DNA of 64,000 nucleotides from Thermohalobaculum sp038534135 (lineage in GTDB: Bacteria; Pseudomonadota; Alphaproteobacteria; Rhodobacterales; Rhodobacteraceae). The stretch is from contig JBCAXJ010000006.1 in NCBI GenBank assembly GCA_038534135.1, positions 46,013-110,012 on the forward strand. Reading direction: 5' to 3'. Each line of letters begins with the position of its first letter. Position 1 is the first letter of the stretch. Positions 24,201-33,911 of the stretch are shown here, one piece after another. The position numbers and the translations under genes were made by a program. The notes under the pieces were generated by a model, which saw nothing but the letters and a program-made list of their open reading frames with translations, made no database searches and had not been told where the DNA came from.

Positions 24201-25534
24201 CCCCTCAGATCGGAGGACCGGCGGGCGCCGGCGCGAGCACCGATGACGGCTGGAGCGGCCGTGGATACATCCGGTTCGGACTGGTCTGTGTGCTTGTCCT
24301 GGCGGGCGGTTTTGGAACCTGGGCCGCGACTGCGTCCCTGTCCGGTGCGGTCATCGCCACAGGGCAGCTGCGCGTCGAAACCAACCGGCAGGTCGTGCAG
24401 CATCTCGACGGTGGTGTCGTGGGAGAGATCTATGTCCGCGACGGCGATATCGTCGAGGCCGGTGAAGTGCTCATCAAGCTCGACGCGACCCTGTTACAAT
24501 CGGAACTCGCGGCCCTCGAAAGCCAGCTATTCGAGATCATGGCCCGGCGCGGGCGCCTCGAGGCGGCCCAGATCGACCGAAGCGACGTTACCTTCGACCA
24601 GGAAATCATTGATCGGGCCGAAAGCGATATCCAGATCTCGAACCTTCTGGCGGGACAACGCTCGCTGCACGCTGCCAAACGGGAGTCCGTCGCCAAGGAA
24701 CTCGCGGTGATGGACGAGCGCAAGCTTCAGCTCGAGGACCAGATCATCGGCACTGACGCCGAGGTCGCCTCACTGACCGAGCAGTCACGACTTATCGGCC
24801 AGGAACTCGACGATATGCGCGTGTTGCTGAAAAAGAACCTCGTACAGGCCGGACGGGTGCTTTCACTCGAACGCGAAGCCGCAAGGCTTCAAGGCGAGTC
24901 GGGCCGCTTGATCTCGCAGATCGCGCAGTTGCGCGGGCAAATCAGCCAGATCGATATCGAAGCATTGCGCATGGATGCCGCAGTGCGCGAGGAAGCCATC
25001 ACGGAACTGCGCGAACTCGGGTTTCGCGAACTCGAACTCAAGGAACGGCGGCTCTCGTTGCTGGAACGCCTGTCGCGTCTGGAAATCCGTGCGCCGCGGC
25101 CCGGCACTGTGTTGGACATGACCGTTCATGCGATCAAGTCGGTGGTCCGCCCGGCCGAGCCGATCCTCTATGTCGTGCCCAGTGACAGCGACCTGATCGT
25201 CGATGCGCGTGTCGACCCTCTGAACCGGGATCAGGTTGATCCACGGCAGGAGACCGTATTGCGCTTCTCGGGCCTGAACACCCGGACCACGCCCGAACTC
25301 TTCGGAGAGGTGAAGAACATCTCTCGCGACAGCATCGTCGATGAACAAACCGGCATGGCCTATTACAAGGCCGAGGTGGCGTTCCGCGAAGGCGAGCTTG
25401 AGAAACTGGAGGGCGAGGAGCTGATCGCCGGAATGCCCGTGGAAGTCTACATCCAAACCGGTGACCGCACGCCGTTGAACTACATGGTGAAACCGATCAC
25501 CGATTACTTCAATCGCGCGATGCGCGAGGACTGA
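24197..25534 (+). CDS. HlyD/PrtE-family type I secretion adaptor
   Basis: A 445-residue periplasmic adaptor linking the ABC transporter to an outer-membrane channel. A short cytoplasmic tail is followed by one TM helix (FGLVCVLVLAGGFGTWAA, about 24-41), a split lipoyl domain (QVVQHLDGGVVGEIYVRDGDIVEAGEV), a long coiled-coil hairpin rich in Glu, Leu and Arg (about 95-275), and a C-terminal beta-barrel ending in INYMVKPI-like LNYMVKPITDYFNRAM, a conserved end of the family. It is translationally coupled to the ABC gene by ATGA overlap. Confidence 0.93.
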   Translation: MTPQIGGPAGAGASTDDGWSGRGYIRFGLVCVLVLAGGFGTWAATASLSGAVIATGQLRVETNRQVVQHLDGGVVGEIYVRDGDIVEAGEVLIKLDATLLQSELAALESQLFEIMARRGRLEAAQIDRSDVTFDQEIIDRAESDIQISNLLAGQRSLHAAKRESVAKELAVMDERKLQLEDQIIGTDAEVASLTEQSRLIGQELDDMRVLLKKNLVQAGRVLSLEREAARLQGESGRLISQIAQLRGQISQIDIEALRMDAAVREEAITELRELGFRELELKERRLSLLERLSRLEIRAPRPGTVLDMTVHAIKSVVRPAEPILYVVPSDSDLIVDARVDPLNRDQVDPRQETVLRFSGLNTRTTPELFGEVKNISRDSIVDEQTGMAYYKAEVAFREGELEKLEGEELIAGMPVEVYIQTGDRTPLNYMVKPITDYFNRAMRED

Positions 25535-25629
25535 GCGGACCGATCTCATACCCACTCTTCACGCGGCGCACTTGACGTCTGCGCGACAGCGCCCATCATC
25601 GATGGTGCATCGCAACAGGAGTCGCCGCC

Positions 25630-26811
25630 ATGGATGCGAGCGCCGTCGTCGAAGTCCGCGCCATCCAATCGCTAAATGACATCTCGCAGGCCGAATGGGA
25701 TGCCTGCGCGGCACCCGAATGCCGCGATGGTGGTCGCCCGAAATACCCGTTCCAGACGCACGCTTTTCTGAAAGCGCTCGAGGACAGCGGATCGGCGACG
25801 CCGCGCACCGGCTGGGCTCCACACCATGTCGTGGCGTCCATGGGCGGCGAGATCGTCGGCGTCATGCCGCTTTATCTCAAGAACCACAGCCAGGGAGAGT
25901 ACGTCTTCGATTACTCTTGGGCGCATGCGTTCGAGCGCGCGGGCGGCAGCTATTACCCAAAGTTTCAATGCTCAGTGCCATTCACGCCAGCAACCGGGCC
26001 ACGTCTGCTCCACAACCCGGATGGGCCACTGGACGCGGACGCGGCGCGGTCCGCCATATTGCAGGGTGCGATCCAACTGGCCGAGCGGCATGGCATCTCG
26101 TCGATCCACATCACCTTCTGCACCGACGAAGAGTACGCGTTTGGTGGCGACATGGGTCTGCTTCAACGCGCCGATCAGCAGTTCCACTGGATCGATCGCG
26201 GGTACAAGGACTGGGACGGCTTTCTCGATGTTCTTGCCTCGCGCAAGCGCAAGAACCTGCGCAAGGAACGCGAACGTGCCGTCGAGAACGGCATCACTAT
26301 CCATTGGTTGTCCGGTGACGATATCCAACCCGAACACTGGAATGCGTTCTGGCGGTTCTATCAGGACACGGGCGCCCGCAAATGGGGCACACCCTACCTC
26401 ACGCGATCTTTCTTCGACCTCGCGCAGGAAAAGCTTCGCGACGATATTCTGCTGATCATGTGCGAACGGGAGGGTCAGTGGATCGCGGGCGCGATGAACC
26501 TGATCGGACGGGAGACGCTTTACGGCCGGTACTGGGGGTGCACCGAGGACCATCCGTTCCTGCACTTCGAGACATGCTATTATCAGGCCATCGACTATGC
26601 ACTTCAGCACGGCCTTAGCCGGGTCGAAGCCGGTGCCCAAGGCGGCCACAAGCTGGCACGCGGTTATGAGCCCGTCACGACGCGGTCGCTCCACTACATC
26701 ACGGATCCAGGCTTCCGCCGAGCGATCGAAGACTACCTCGAGAACGAACGCTACGCGGTCGAACGGGAAAATGCGCACCTTGCGGAGATGACGCCTTTCA
26801 AGAAGGGCTGA
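25630..26811 (+). CDS. GNAT/FemAB-like protein (DUF482 family)
   Basis: A 393-residue soluble protein of the DUF482 family (PF04339), which has a double GNAT fold like FemAB and is often labelled peptidoglycan-biosynthesis-like; no reaction is proven. Typical segments are PFQTHAFLKALEDSGSATPRTGWAP, YVFDYSWAHAFERAGGSYYPK, and a C-terminal EAGAQGGHKLARGYEP with HLAEMTPFKKG. AGGAG precedes the ATG. It stands alone about 95 bp after the secretion adaptor gene. Confidence 0.9.
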   Translation: MDASAVVEVRAIQSLNDISQAEWDACAAPECRDGGRPKYPFQTHAFLKALEDSGSATPRTGWAPHHVVASMGGEIVGVMPLYLKNHSQGEYVFDYSWAHAFERAGGSYYPKFQCSVPFTPATGPRLLHNPDGPLDADAARSAILQGAIQLAERHGISSIHITFCTDEEYAFGGDMGLLQRADQQFHWIDRGYKDWDGFLDVLASRKRKNLRKERERAVENGITIHWLSGDDIQPEHWNAFWRFYQDTGARKWGTPYLTRSFFDLAQEKLRDDILLIMCEREGQWIAGAMNLIGRETLYGRYWGCTEDHPFLHFETCYYQAIDYALQHGLSRVEAGAQGGHKLARGYEPVTTRSLHYITDPGFRRAIEDYLENERYAVERENAHLAEMTPFKKG

Positions 26812-26904
26812 CACCAATGCAGTCGAACAAAGCACGGTGAAACGCCAGAGCAGGTCCAGACCCAGCTAACGGACCCGCGGCAACACCTGCCCAAAACCGT
26901 CGGA

Positions 26905-27090
26905 TCACTCTTTCGTGGCGGTCGCCTCGGCGGCCATCGCAGCCGCTTCTCGCTCCTTGCGTGCGTCCTCCAGCCGTTTCGCCTCTCCGGATTTCAGCAT
27001 CCAGAGCGTGCGCACGACGAAGACCACAAAGGTCGCCACACCCCCGACAACCGCCACGGCCACCAGCAGAATTTGCCACCATTCCGACAT
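26905..27090 (-). CDS. Small membrane protein downstream of EmrB-like transporter
   Basis: A 61-residue protein with one TM helix (ILLVAVAVVGGVATFVVFVV) and a basic/acidic amphipathic tail (KSGEAKRLEDARKEREAAAM) that could form a coiled coil. ATG 27090 has GGAGG eight bases upstream and is preferred to ATG 27108. It begins about 20 bp after the transporter stop and is last in the marR-emrAB-like operon. I do not recognise a family; a transporter-associated role is inferred from position only. Confidence 0.6.
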   Translation of the reverse strand: MSEWWQILLVAVAVVGGVATFVVFVVRTLWMLKSGEAKRLEDARKEREAAAMAAEATATKE

Positions 27091-27111
27091 GGGGTCGTCC
27101 TCCGCCATCCG

Positions 27112-28650
27112 TCAGCTTGCGCGGCGCACGCGTACCAGCACGATCAGGGGCAATGCAATGGTCGCAGTCCCGGCGAACAGCAGGAAACCGTCGATGTACC
27201 CGATCATCGTCGCCTGCCGCCCGATTTCACCATGCAACCAGGCCAAAGTCCCATGCGTGCCAAGATCGATCTGGTCCGAAAGACCGGGCTGTCGCATCGC
27301 CTCGTTCCATGGCGAGACGCTAGGCGCCATTTCGGCATAGCTTACCCGGGTTTGCCGGATCACCAGAGCGACCGAGATCGAGATGAATATCGACGACCCC
27401 AGATTGCGCAACAGGTGAAAGATCGCCGTGCCATCAGGTACCAGAGCCGGAGGAAGCGTCGCGAAGGTCACGATTGATAGCGGTACCCAGATCAGGCCTA
27501 CGCCAAATCCTTGGATCGCAGCGGCCCAGAGCACGTCAGTCGTCATCACCTCGACGTCGAACCCCGCCATGACCCAGCCGGACCAGGCCTGCAGGAACAA
27601 ACCGATTGCCATTGGAATGCGCGGATCGATCCCACCCAGGACCAGCAACATCGCGAACCCGACGAAGGTTCCCGCCCCCCGGGCGGACAGGATCTGCCCG
27701 ATGATCGAATCCGGATACCCTTGCACGGACTGCAACAGTGTCGGCAGCAAGGTGATCGGCGTGAAGTTCAACATGCCGAAAATGAAGATCAGGATCAGGC
27801 CGACCACGAAGTTCCGATCAGCCAGCAAGGCCGGGTTCAGAAACGGGCGCGGCGCTTGCAGATTGCGAACGATGAACACCCAGAATGCCGCCAGGCAGCA
27901 TCCGGCATAGGTCAAAATCTCACCGGACTGGAACCATCCGGCGCGTTCGCCCCGGTCGAGCATCAGTTGCAGCGACGTGATCGCGATGGCGAGCGCCGCG
28001 TACCCCGTCCAGTCGAGCCGCGCTTCGGTCTGGCTGCCCCGGCGCTTGATGAACGTCATCACGCCGATCAGCGCGATCAACGTGAACGGCACCAGCATGA
28101 AGAAGACCCAACGCCAGTTGTACGCCTCGCTCAGCGCACCGCCGATGGCTGGCGCAATGATCGGCCCCAGGATCACGCCCGTCCCCCAGATCGACATCAC
28201 CCGGCTGCGGATCCGCGTCGGGAAGCTTTCGATCACGATGGCTTGCGAGAGCGGCACAAGCGGTGCACCGAACGCCCCCTGCCCGATGCGATAGAGCACC
28301 AGTTCCTCGACCGATGTCGCCAACCCGCACAGAACCGAGGACGCCCCGAAACCGATGATCCCCCAGATCATCAGGCGCCGCCGCCCGAACCGCGCAGCCA
28401 GCCACCCCGCGATCGGGGTCACGACCGCCGTCGCGACGATGTTGAACGTGACGATCCAGGCGATCTGATCGGGTGTGCTCGACAGCGATCCTTGCATCTG
28501 CGGCAGCGAGACATTCGCGATGGTAACCGTCATTGCATAAAGCATGGTCACGAAGGTCACCGTCACCAGCAGCATGATCTGTTGGAACAGCGTCTCTGGG
28601 GCGCCCGGCGGCAGTTCCGAAGCCTCTGCGGCCCCGGCTTGCTGGCTCAT
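27112..28650 (-). CDS. EmrB/QacA-type MFS drug exporter (DHA2 family)
   Basis: A 512-residue, 14-TM major facilitator. It shows the MFS motif A segment GWLAARFGRRRLMIWG after TM2 and motif C-like GVILGPIIAPAIGGALSE in TM5, as in H+-coupled multidrug exporters. It pairs with the upstream HlyD-type adaptor to form an EmrAB-like envelope-spanning pump, and the ATG overlaps the adaptor stop (ATGA). Control by the adjacent MarR regulator is likely. Substrates are not inferable. Confidence 0.93.
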   Translation of the reverse strand: MSQQAGAAEASELPPGAPETLFQQIMLLVTVTFVTMLYAMTVTIANVSLPQMQGSLSSTPDQIAWIVTFNIVATAVVTPIAGWLAARFGRRRLMIWGIIGFGASSVLCGLATSVEELVLYRIGQGAFGAPLVPLSQAIVIESFPTRIRSRVMSIWGTGVILGPIIAPAIGGALSEAYNWRWVFFMLVPFTLIALIGVMTFIKRRGSQTEARLDWTGYAALAIAITSLQLMLDRGERAGWFQSGEILTYAGCCLAAFWVFIVRNLQAPRPFLNPALLADRNFVVGLILIFIFGMLNFTPITLLPTLLQSVQGYPDSIIGQILSARGAGTFVGFAMLLVLGGIDPRIPMAIGLFLQAWSGWVMAGFDVEVMTTDVLWAAAIQGFGVGLIWVPLSIVTFATLPPALVPDGTAIFHLLRNLGSSIFISISVALVIRQTRVSYAEMAPSVSPWNEAMRQPGLSDQIDLGTHGTLAWLHGEIGRQATMIGYIDGFLLFAGTATIALPLIVLVRVRRAS

Positions 28651-29729
28651 CGCACGTCTTCCGGCAGAATCCAGGCTTTCGCCTTGGCCACGACGTCCGG
28701 CAACGGTCGCTCGAACTCGGTATCGATGCTGACGGCCACACTCATGCCCGACCGCAGCGGCGGCGCCCCGTCCTGCAGCAGGATCCGCAAGCGCACCGGC
28801 ACCCGTTGCACCACCTTCACCCAGTTGCCCGAGGCGTTCTGGGGCGGCAGCAACGCATATTCCGCACCGGTTGCAGGCGACATGGTCTCAACCTCGGCCG
28901 TCCAGGCAACGCCGGGATAGGCATCAATCGCGAGATTCGCCTGCTGCCCAATGCGCAAATGCGTCAGATCGGTTTCCTTGAGATTGGCCTCGACCCAGTA
29001 TCCCCGGTCAGCAACAAGGCTCATGACGGGATCACCTTCCGAGACATACTCCCCGACCTGCAAGCGCAGGTTCGCGATAACACCGGCGCTGGGCGCATGG
29101 ACCTCGGTCAGACGCAGGTTCAAATCAGCCTCATCGACCTCGGCCTTTGCCCGCATCACATCCGGGTGCGTATCGATCGGCAGTTCCGCGTTGCCGTTGA
29201 GTTCGGCCAGGACCTCTTCCGCCTCTTCCCGCAGGACCGAGAGCGCGGATTCCGCGCGAACCATCTCGCGCCGCACTTCGATCAGGCGGATCTGCGAGAT
29301 CGTGCCGCCCTTGCGCAGCCGTTCGGATCGCTCAAGCTCCTCGCGCAGAAAATCCAGATCCGCTTCGGCCGCATCGTACTCGGCCAGCTTTGTCCGATAA
29401 CGTGCCTTCAATGCCGAAACGCGCTGGCGTGCGGCGGACAGCTCCGCCGATTTCATCTCGCGTTCGACCTCCATGCGGCCGCGATCGATGCGAAACAACA
29501 AGTCACCCGGTGCGACAGCCTGATTGTCGAGAACGGCGACATCGGTCACCCGGCCCGAAATCTCCGCCGTCACGAAAATCAGCTCAGATTTCACATAGGC
29601 GTTCTCGGTCGTCACGTAGCGGCCCGAGCTCATGTAGAACCATGCCCCGGCCATCGCGATCACGACCGGACCCAGGATCAACAGGGAAATCCTGAGCAGC
29701 CGCTTCAGCAATCGCGCAAGCAGTTTCAC
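28647..29729 (-). CDS. EmrA-like HlyD-family membrane fusion protein
   Basis: A 360-residue inner-membrane-anchored adaptor. It has one TM helix (ISLLILGPVVIAMAGAWFYM, about 14-33), then GRYVTTENAYVKSELIFVTAEISGRVTDVAV, the N-terminal lipoyl half typical of EmrA, a coiled-coil hairpin (about 95-200), and a closing lipoyl and beta-barrel region with VHAPSAGVIANLRLQVGEYV. I place the start at GTG 29729, one base after the marR stop, with GGGAGGG upstream. It works with the MFS exporter encoded next. Confidence 0.92.
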   Translation of the reverse strand: MKLLARLLKRLLRISLLILGPVVIAMAGAWFYMSSGRYVTTENAYVKSELIFVTAEISGRVTDVAVLDNQAVAPGDLLFRIDRGRMEVEREMKSAELSAARQRVSALKARYRTKLAEYDAAEADLDFLREELERSERLRKGGTISQIRLIEVRREMVRAESALSVLREEAEEVLAELNGNAELPIDTHPDVMRAKAEVDEADLNLRLTEVHAPSAGVIANLRLQVGEYVSEGDPVMSLVADRGYWVEANLKETDLTHLRIGQQANLAIDAYPGVAWTAEVETMSPATGAEYALLPPQNASGNWVKVVQRVPVRLRILLQDGAPPLRSGMSVAVSIDTEFERPLPDVVAKAKAWILPEDVR

Positions 29730-29730
29730 G

Positions 29731-30207
29731 TCACCCTCCCGCGGCCGCGTCGGTCGGCGCTTTGCGCGCCTCGCGAACCGGGGAGACATTGCCTTTGATC
29801 CGGGTCAACATGTCGATCAGCTGCGCCCGCTCGGCCTCGGACAGACCCTCCATGGCCTTGGCCTGCGTCTCGGTCGCAAGCGCCTCCATTCGATCCAGCA
29901 TCGGACCTGCGGCGTCCGTCAGGTACAGGCACCAGGCGCGGCGATCTTCCGGGTCCGCCCGGCGCTCGAGCCAGCCATCGCGTTCCAGTCGGTCGACATG
30001 ACGGCTCAACGTCACATTCTCGATTTCCAGGATCTCGGCCAGGCTGCGCTGATTGATCCCCTGCCGCCCGGCAAGGTGCACCAGCACCCGCCACTGCGCG
30101 CGTGTCAGACCGAAGGCTTGCGCGCGCTCGTCGAACCACGCCCGCATCAGACGCGAGACGTCATACAACAAGAAACCGACATTGACATCTGGATCGAGGC
30201 TGAACAT
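29731..30207 (-). CDS. MarR family transcriptional regulator
   Basis: A 158-residue winged-helix regulator: helix 1 VGFLLYDVSRLMRAWFDERAQ, DNA-recognition helices INQRSLAEILEIENVTLSRHVDRLERDGWLERR and the wing DPEDRRAWCLYLT. It is first in the operon with the EmrAB-like pump and probably represses it until a toxic ligand binds. No Shine-Dalgarno sequence precedes the ATG; TATAATAAG repeats lie immediately upstream, so the message may be leaderless or nearly so. Confidence 0.92.
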   Translation of the reverse strand: MFSLDPDVNVGFLLYDVSRLMRAWFDERAQAFGLTRAQWRVLVHLAGRQGINQRSLAEILEIENVTLSRHVDRLERDGWLERRADPEDRRAWCLYLTDAAGPMLDRMEALATETQAKAMEGLSEAERAQLIDMLTRIKGNVSPVREARKAPTDAAAGG

Positions 30208-30212
30208 GCAGA

Positions 30213-30236
30213 CTTATTATAAGCAAGCTTATTATA
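30213..30236 (-). promoter_or_regulatory. Promoter/operator of the marR-emrAB-like operon
   Basis: TATAATAAG occurs twice on the minus strand (30236-30228 and 30221-30213), 15 bp apart, and the intervening bases form the inverted repeat ATAAGC-TT-GCTTAT. Each copy contains a consensus -10 TATAAT. The proximal one would start RNA within one to three bases of the marR ATG. Binding of MarR to the inverted repeat would occlude both. No clear -35 is seen. Confidence 0.6.
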
Positions 30237-30338
30237 TGTCGAGCATTCATAAGCCTGCACATCGCATGATCACAGTTCTGAGATCGATCGCAGGGACTCT
30301 GACGCCAATGGGCCGCCGAAGCGGCGACCCGTGCCGGG

Positions 30339-31100
30339 TCAGTTGTCGGTGTTCTCGTCGTCGAAGAGATCCGGGAGCGAATCGACCGTGCTATCCGGCC
30401 CGGCGATCTGGGCGCGCCGTCGCTGAAGGAAGGCCGAGCGCAGCGTGACGTAGCTGTCCTCGCTCTCATACAACAGATCGTCGATGATCTTGAAGCGCGC
30501 GTCGCGTCCGTGGATGATATCACCTGCAGTCACGGACGGTCCGACCGCGTCCAACGCAGTGAACTGGCCGATATAGAACGTTGGACTGAACGCATTGTCG
30601 ACCGCAAACCCGAGAAGATCGCGCGCGGTCGTCGGCCCGAGAAGCGGGACGACGAGATAGGTCCCCTCGCCGACACCGTACTTGCCCAGCGTGATGCCGA
30701 AATCCGTCTGTTTGTGCGTCAGTCCGAACTCGTTCGCCGGATCCAGCAAGCCACCGGCGCCCATCAACGTGTTCAGAACGAACCGGCCAAGTGTATCGAG
30801 CGAGTTGTCGACGTCGCCCTGAAGCGCGAAATTGGCAAAGTCGCCCGGCAATTCCAGATGCGACAGACCGTTTCCGACCAGGTGCTTGACCAAGTCGGGC
30901 GCGACAAAGTCATACCCCTGCGCGGCAGGACGGACGATGAACCGGTCCAACCTTACGTTGTTTTCGTGGAAGAACCGGCTGGTCGGCTCATAATCGTCCG
31001 CGGCTGCGAACCCGTCGCGCGGGCCGGTCGAGGCGCACCCCGCAACCAGCAGCGCAGCGCCGGTCAGGACCAGCCACTTGACGAACGAAGACATTGTCAT
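30339..31100 (-). CDS. Second MlaA/VacJ family lipoprotein
   Basis: A 253-residue outer-membrane lipoprotein with lipobox VAGC near residue 22 of the ATG-31100 reading (GGGAG six bases upstream). The MlaA core is intact: FVAPDLVKHLVGNGLSHLELPG, DTLGRFVLNTLMGAGGLLDPANEFG and DFGITLGKYGVGEGTYLVVPLLGP. It ends in TVDSLPDLFDDENTDN, similar to the other MlaA homolog. It diverges from the HpnN-like exporter, with a -10-like TATACT at 31168-31173 on the minus strand. Its neighbours suggest a role in hopanoid or phospholipid traffic to the outer membrane. Confidence 0.92.
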   Translation of the reverse strand: MTMSSFVKWLVLTGAALLVAGCASTGPRDGFAAADDYEPTSRFFHENNVRLDRFIVRPAAQGYDFVAPDLVKHLVGNGLSHLELPGDFANFALQGDVDNSLDTLGRFVLNTLMGAGGLLDPANEFGLTHKQTDFGITLGKYGVGEGTYLVVPLLGPTTARDLLGFAVDNAFSPTFYIGQFTALDAVGPSVTAGDIIHGRDARFKIIDDLLYESEDSYVTLRSAFLQRRRAQIAGPDSTVDSLPDLFDDENTDN

Positions 31101-31241
31101 CAGATGCTCCCGTAATGCAGAACGCAGGGCGCAACGCCGACACGTCCTCAATCACCTTGCGATGATAAGTATACACGTGACGGTTAACCTCAAGCACAAT
31201 CCCTTTGATTTGATTGACGCGATGTCCAGACGCGGGCCGCC

Positions 31242-33827
31242 ATGACAAACGGTAACGGACAGATTGACGGGATCGCTGGACGGATCGCCGCGGCGATCAT
31301 GGGAACGGCCGCAAACCGCCCCAGATTCACGCTGTTTGTGCTTGCCGTGCTGTGCCTGATTTCGATCCTGGGCGGCCTGCGGCTTCAGATCGATGCCGAC
31401 TCCAGCAAGATGCTGTCGCCAGATCTGCCGGACCAGCGCCGCGCGGCCGAGCTTTCCGCCGCCTTCCCGCAATTGAAACAAGCAATCGTGATCGTTGTTC
31501 GCAGCGCGCAATCCGATTCAGCCGATCTTGTGACCGCGCGCCTGGTCGATGCGCTCGGGCAGGAGGCAGAGACGATCCGCGACGTCTACGCGCCATCGGC
31601 CGATCCGTTCCTCGCGACACACGGTTTCCTGTATCGTGACGTCGAGGAAGTCGACAATGCGATGACGCGGCTGTCCGCATCCTCGAACCTGCTTGCAAAA
31701 CTGCGCAAGGATCAGTCCGTCCCCGGCTTCATCGCGGCCTTGGACGATGCGCGCGCGCTGGCCGAACGGGCCGAGCTTGGGCCGGAATCGCTCGATCGGC
31801 TTTTTGACGAGGCAGCGGCCACCCTTCGCGGCCACATCGACGGTGCGCCGCATGTCTTCGGCTGGAGCAGCATCCTGGCCGACGAGTCCGAGGGCAGCCG
31901 TGCGACGCGCCTGATCACGATCACGCCAAAGCTTGATCTGACCCGGCTCAGCCCGGCGAAACCGGCGCTCGAGACGATCCAATCGGCGATCGCGACCCTA
32001 CCGACTGACCTGACAACGGATGTCGAGACCGGCGTCACCGGCGAACCGGCCCTGCGCGCCGAAGAGATGCAAAGCGTCGTCGGAACCATCGGGATCTCGC
32101 TCGGCCTGTCGCTTCTGCTTGTCGCGGCCATGCTCTGGATCGGATTGCGCTCATCTGCGCGCGCGGCGCTCGCCTTCGGCACACTGGTCGTCACGCTTGT
32201 TCTCACCACCGGGTTCGCCGGGTTCGCGATCGGCAGTCTGAACCTGATCTCGATCGCTTTCATCGTGCTGATGGTCGGACTAGGGATCGATTTCGCCATC
32301 CATATTCTCAGCCATGTCGCCGAGCTCGAGCGTCACGGCACACGAGGCCCGGCGGCCATCACGCTGACCGGCCATCGGATGGGCCTGGCCCTGTTGCTCA
32401 GCGCTGCCACGACATCGCTGGCATTCCTCGCGTTCGGCACGACGAATTTCCTCGGCATGGCACAACTGGGCATCATCGGGGGTGTCGGCGTCCTGATCGC
32501 GTGTGCGGTATCGATGACGCTGATCCCGGCGGTGCTCGCACTTCGCCCTGCCGGCCAAGGTCCGATCCTGCCGCAGCCTGAAGCGCGGCGCATCCGGCTC
32601 GACCCGGCGATTGCACCGGGGATCTTGCTGGTCCTGGCCTGTGCCGCCATCTGGCCTGCGTCCGATGTCCGGTTCGACGCGGACCCGATGGGCCTTCGGA
32701 ACCCGGACGCGCCGTCGGTCCGCGCCTTCAACCTTCTGGCGTCGGACCCCGATACCACCCCCTACCGGGCCAGCATCCTGGTGCCCGACGACACCGCCGC
32801 AGAGGACGTGGCATACAGCTTCGCCAACCGCGAGGGCATCGGCGCTGTCATCACGCTTTCGGATCTTGTCCCGGACGAACAGGACGAGAAACTGACCCTG
32901 CTTGATATCGCCGCCCCGTCGATCGAACATGCCATCGAGGGCGAACCGACCGATCTGCGCCAACGCGGTCAAGTGATCGTGACCGACCCATTGTCCGACT
33001 TTCTCGCCGCTCTCCGTGAGGGCCCGCAAAGCACCGGTTCCGCCGCACTCGAAAGCGCTCTCTCCGAATATCTGGCCCTTCGGACCACGGCGCGCGATCA
33101 GGCATTGCAACAGGACTTCTTCAGGTCCTTCCCGCTGTTGGCGGCGCGGCTCGACGCCATGATGTCCGCCGATTACGTGGAACGCGATCTTCTCCCATCC
33201 GCAATGGTCGAGCGCTTCATCTCCACGGGCGGGCAACAGCGTGTCGAGATCGTGCCAGAGGACGATCTGCGCAACACGGCTGCATTGGCGAAGTTCGCCG
33301 AAACCGTCCGGGCAATCGCGCCCGACGCCGCCGGTGGGCCGATCCAACTCGAAGCCGCAGGCCGCACGGTGAGCGAGGCGATGCTCCACGCGACGCTGCT
33401 CGCGGCCCTTGCGACCGGGTTGCTGGCCTGGTTGGGCACCGGACGGTTGCTCGATGCGATGGCGATCCTGGGACCGCTGATTGTGGCAGGCATTCTGATC
33501 GCAGCAGCCAGCGTGATCCTGGATATGCCGTTCAATTACGCAAACGTGATCGTGCTGCCGCTGCTGATCGGCATCGGCGTCGACAGCGGCATTCACATCG
33601 CTCTGCGCGAAGGCCGCGCACCGGGGGCGGTTTTCGCAACCTCGACACCGCGCGCGGTCATCTTCTCGGCCCTGACAACCATGGCTGCCTTCGGTACACT
33701 CGCACTCAGCGACCACACCGGCACCGCGAGCATGGGGATCCTGCTGGCAATCGCCATGTGCGTCGCGGTCGTCTCGGTCATGGCGCTGACACCAACTGTG
33801 ATCCGTTGGACACGGCCGCGCGGTTAG
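31242..33827 (+). CDS. hpnN: HpnN-like RND/MMPL lipid exporter
   Basis: An 861-residue RND-superfamily protein with two six-TM halves and two periplasmic domains. TM1 is FTLFVLAVLCLISILGGL (about 30-47); each half has the MMPL motif, with GLGIDFAIHILSH in the first and GIGVDSGIHIALREG in the second. In Rhodopseudomonas HpnN moves hopanoids from the inner to the outer membrane. Assignment to HpnN is based on length, architecture and the neighbouring hpnM-like and hpnH genes. The ATG has only a weak ribosome site. Confidence 0.8.
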   Translation: MTNGNGQIDGIAGRIAAAIMGTAANRPRFTLFVLAVLCLISILGGLRLQIDADSSKMLSPDLPDQRRAAELSAAFPQLKQAIVIVVRSAQSDSADLVTARLVDALGQEAETIRDVYAPSADPFLATHGFLYRDVEEVDNAMTRLSASSNLLAKLRKDQSVPGFIAALDDARALAERAELGPESLDRLFDEAAATLRGHIDGAPHVFGWSSILADESEGSRATRLITITPKLDLTRLSPAKPALETIQSAIATLPTDLTTDVETGVTGEPALRAEEMQSVVGTIGISLGLSLLLVAAMLWIGLRSSARAALAFGTLVVTLVLTTGFAGFAIGSLNLISIAFIVLMVGLGIDFAIHILSHVAELERHGTRGPAAITLTGHRMGLALLLSAATTSLAFLAFGTTNFLGMAQLGIIGGVGVLIACAVSMTLIPAVLALRPAGQGPILPQPEARRIRLDPAIAPGILLVLACAAIWPASDVRFDADPMGLRNPDAPSVRAFNLLASDPDTTPYRASILVPDDTAAEDVAYSFANREGIGAVITLSDLVPDEQDEKLTLLDIAAPSIEHAIEGEPTDLRQRGQVIVTDPLSDFLAALREGPQSTGSAALESALSEYLALRTTARDQALQQDFFRSFPLLAARLDAMMSADYVERDLLPSAMVERFISTGGQQRVEIVPEDDLRNTAALAKFAETVRAIAPDAAGGPIQLEAAGRTVSEAMLHATLLAALATGLLAWLGTGRLLDAMAILGPLIVAGILIAAASVILDMPFNYANVIVLPLLIGIGVDSGIHIALREGRAPGAVFATSTPRAVIFSALTTMAAFGTLALSDHTGTASMGILLAIAMCVAVVSVMALTPTVIRWTRPRG

Positions 33828-33911
33828 AGTCACATATTGGCAATAGTTTCGACGGATATTTCGGTATCTGGCCGTATAGGCTGCACTCATGAACTTCGGG
33901 CAGACCTGTTG

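Noticed and set aside
27511..28920. A 469-codon plus-strand frame
   Set aside because: It is antisense to the EmrB-like exporter; the product is low-complexity Arg/Gln/Asp sequence.
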